Assembly: GCA_009785715.1 (NCBI GenBank)
Contig: WQVT01000169.1
Location: 1 to 5,942 of the forward strand
DNA from: Acidimicrobiaceae bacterium
GTDB taxonomy: Bacteria; Actinomycetota; Acidimicrobiia; Acidimicrobiales; Palsa-688
DNA: 5,942 nucleotides
Direction: 5' to 3'
Shown: in pieces, positions 4,547 to 5,942 of the stretch
Position numbering within the stretch: position 1 is the stretch's first letter
Layout: every line of letters begins with the position of its first letter
Made by a program: the position numbers and the translations under genes
Notes under the pieces: generated by a model
Seen by the model: only the letters and a program-made list of their open reading frames with translations
What the model was told of the DNA's origin: nothing
Database searches by the model: none

Positions 4547-5686
4547 GAGGACTACTACGCACTCCTCGGCGTCTCCCGCAACGCCACCGCTGACGAGATC
4601 AAACGCGCCTACCTTCGCGCCGCCCGGGAGCTGCATCCGGACACCAACCAGGGCGACCCGGAGACCGAGGAGCGCTTCAAGGCGGTCAACCGCGCCTATG
4701 AGACCCTGCGCGATCCCGAGCGCCGCCGCCGGTACGACATGTTCGGTCCCGAGGGCGATCGCGCCGGCGCCGGCGCGGGCGCCGACCCGTTCGGCTTCGG
4801 CACCCCGGGCGCCGGCGGGCTCGGCGACCTCTTCGACGCCTTCTTCGGTGGCGGCAACCCGTTCGGCGCGCAGGGGCGTCCCGGCGGCCGGCGAGGCCCG
4901 ACCGCCGGCGAGGATGTCGAGACCGTGCTCGATCTCGACCTCTCCGAGGCGGTGTTCGGGATCAGCCGTGAGATCGCCCTGAGCCTGCCGACGACGTGCT
5001 CGACCTGCGACGGCAGCGGGGCGCGCCCCGGGACCACCCCCGTTACCTGCTCGATGTGCAACGGATTGGGGGAGATCCGCCGGGTCCGGCCCTCGGTCTT
5101 CGGTCAAATGGTGACGGCCAGCCCCTGCACCCGGTGCGGCGGCATCGGCGAGGAGATCCCCTCGCCGTGCCCCGACTGCCGGGGCCAGGGACGGCGCCAG
5201 GAGGAGCGGAGCCTGCTGATCGAGGTGCCGGCCGGGGTCGACGAGGGCACCACCATGCGGGTCTCCGGCCGGGGCGCCTCCGGAGTTCGGGGCGGGCCCG
5301 CCGGCGACGTCTACGTGCACCTGCGCATCCCTCCGCACCCGACGATCACCCGGGACGGCTGGGACCTGCTCTCCGACCTCCACGTGTCGATGACCCAGGC
5401 CGCCCTCGGCGTCCAGGTGCCGTTCGACACCCTGGACGGGAGCGAGGTGCTCACCATCCACGCCGGCTCGAACAGTGGCGACGAGATCCGGCTCCGTGGC
5501 CGCGGCGTCCCCCACCTCCGGGCCCGGGGGCGAGGAGACTTCCTGGTGCGGGTCGTCGTCGACACCCCCGCTGGTCTCACCAAGGCTCAGGAGGACCTGC
5601 TCCGGGCGCTGGCCGCCGAACGGGGCGAAGAGGTCGCGCCGCCCGAGGCGGGGCTGATGTCCAGGCTGCGGGGCGCGTTCAAGTAG
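4532..5686 (+). CDS. dnaJ: Chaperone protein DnaJ (Hsp40, type I)
   Basis: A 384-residue type I J-protein that stimulates the DnaK ATPase and delivers unfolded substrates. Domains in order: J domain (about 7-70) with DYYALLGV and the HPD triad at 35-37; a Gly/Phe/Ala-rich linker (72-123) with an Ala-Gly run and FDAFFGGGNPFG; a zinc-binding region with all four repeats, CSTCDGSG (156), CSMCNGLG (173), CTRCGGIG (199) and CPDCRGQG (213); and the C-terminal substrate-binding domains with VPAGVDEGTTMRVSGRG (232-248) and the later GDFLVRV. Nothing is missing. Being next to hrcA and not to dnaK/grpE, it is probably the second DnaJ (DnaJ2) usual in actinobacteria. The start is uncertain: ATG 4532 is listed, but GTG 4541 would give VAEDYYALLGV, closer to typical DnaJ N-termini, and neither has a good Shine-Dalgarno. 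rsmE starts 8 nt after its stop. Confidence 0.95.
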   Translation: MDTVAEDYYALLGVSRNATADEIKRAYLRAARELHPDTNQGDPETEERFKAVNRAYETLRDPERRRRYDMFGPEGDRAGAGAGADPFGFGTPGAGGLGDLFDAFFGGGNPFGAQGRPGGRRGPTAGEDVETVLDLDLSEAVFGISREIALSLPTTCSTCDGSGARPGTTPVTCSMCNGLGEIRRVRPSVFGQMVTASPCTRCGGIGEEIPSPCPDCRGQGRRQEERSLLIEVPAGVDEGTTMRVSGRGASGVRGGPAGDVYVHLRIPPHPTITRDGWDLLSDLHVSMTQAALGVQVPFDTLDGSEVLTIHAGSNSGDEIRLRGRGVPHLRARGRGDFLVRVVVDTPAGLTKAQEDLLRALAAERGEEVAPPEAGLMSRLRGAFK

Positions 5687-5694
5687 TCCCCGGG

Positions 5695-5942
5695 ATGCCG
5701 GACTCGGGAGTCCCGGACGCCACGGCATACCTCCGGGCGGCCCGGGACGCAGCGGCGCACGTCTTCGTCGACGACCTCGAGGACCCGGTGCTCGGCGCCG
5801 ACGACCGCCACCACCTGGAGCGGGTGCTGCGCCTGCGTCCCGGTGAGACGGTGAGCGCGGTGGATGGTCGAGGTGGCTGGCGGCTCTGCGCCTTCACCGG
5901 GACCGCCGCGCACGCCGGCGGGCTCGAGCCCGCCGGCGAGAT
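5695..5942 (+). CDS. rsmE: 16S rRNA (uracil-1498-N3)-methyltransferase RsmE, N-terminal part
   Basis: The first 82 codons are present; the gene runs off the right edge. RsmE methylates N3 of U1498 in 16S rRNA of the 30S subunit, using S-adenosylmethionine. The visible part is the N-terminal PUA-like RNA-binding domain: AHVFVDDLEDPVLGADDRHH (22-41) followed by LERVLRLRPGETVSAVDGRG, matching the family pattern (R/H)-(F/V)-FV and (D/H)-HH-L-x-(R/K)-VLR-(L/M)-(R/K)-x-G-(D/E). The knotted SPOUT catalytic domain is outside the window. The ATG at 5695 gives about 20 residues before the conserved block, somewhat long, but no other start codon is better placed. The 8-nt gap after dnaJ points to co-transcription and perhaps translational coupling; this dnaJ-rsmE order is conserved in many bacteria. 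Confidence 0.88.
   Translation, partial: MPDSGVPDATAYLRAARDAAAHVFVDDLEDPVLGADDRHHLERVLRLRPGETVSAVDGRGGWRLCAFTGTAAHAGGLEPAGE
5913..5938. repeat. 26-bp perfect palindrome inside rsmE
   Basis: CGCCGGCGGGCTC (5913-5925) is followed at once by its exact reverse complement GAGCCCGCCGGCG (5926-5938), with no spacer. It lies in the rsmE reading frame and codes for roughly AGGLEPAG. As RNA it could form a strong G-C stem once the central bases open into a loop. It is longer than the other palindromes in these genes. Confidence 0.85.

Noticed and set aside
4760..4777. 18-bp perfect palindrome in dnaJ
   Set aside because: It follows from alternating GCC/GGC codons for the Ala-Gly run in the linker, so no separate explanation is needed.
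4409..5728. 439-codon frame on the minus strand opposite dnaJ
   Set aside because: It is the shadow of dnaJ, which has all diagnostic motifs on the plus strand.
1..5942. CRISPR array, tRNA, rRNA, insertion sequence, toxin-antitoxin or defence genes
   Set aside because: No spaced direct repeats, cloverleaf, transposase motif or paired small genes were seen on either strand.

Overview
The window is a very GC-rich bacterial chromosomal segment with third-position G/C bias in every gene. The gene content and the order lepA / hrcA / dnaJ / rsmE are what a high-GC actinobacterium would carry. The fused Sat-CysC enzyme and the hrcA-linked dnaJ suggest Actinomycetota, perhaps the Acidimicrobiia side, but the lineage is an inference and not proven here.

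Layout, left to right: (1) the last 27 codons of lepA (elongation factor 4) on the + strand, then a GCCTCC-type hexamer repeat; (2) an aldo/keto reductase of the YdbC type on the - strand (150..1010), ending in tandem stop codons; (3) a 389-bp intergenic stretch holding the reductase leader (strong Shine-Dalgarno, a small palindrome, a possible promoter), a long nested inverted repeat rich in the octamer ATCGCGCG, and a G-rich (minus-strand) tract just after the next gene; (4) a bifunctional ATP sulfurylase / APS kinase on the - strand (1400..3103); (5) a 272-bp divergent intergenic region; (6) hrcA (3376..4377), dnaJ (4532..5686) and the 5' part of rsmE (5695 to the window end) on the + strand.

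The + strand genes form the familiar heat-shock / ribosome-maintenance cluster: HrcA is the heat-shock repressor, DnaJ the Hsp70 co-chaperone, and RsmE the 16S rRNA m3U1498 methyltransferase, with rsmE starting 8 nt after dnaJ. The two - strand genes are a metabolic pair: sulfate activation to PAPS and an NADPH-type reductase. They sit between lepA and hrcA, where many bacteria carry hemW, and nearly the same 20-nt leader precedes both.

I see no CRISPR array, tRNA, rRNA, transposase, phage gene or defence system. The genes are ordinary. The parts deserving a second look are non-coding or sequence-structural: the inverted repeat at 1199..1287, the 26-bp perfect palindrome inside rsmE, the tandem duplication that sets the dnaJ start, and the shared leader of the two minus-strand genes.
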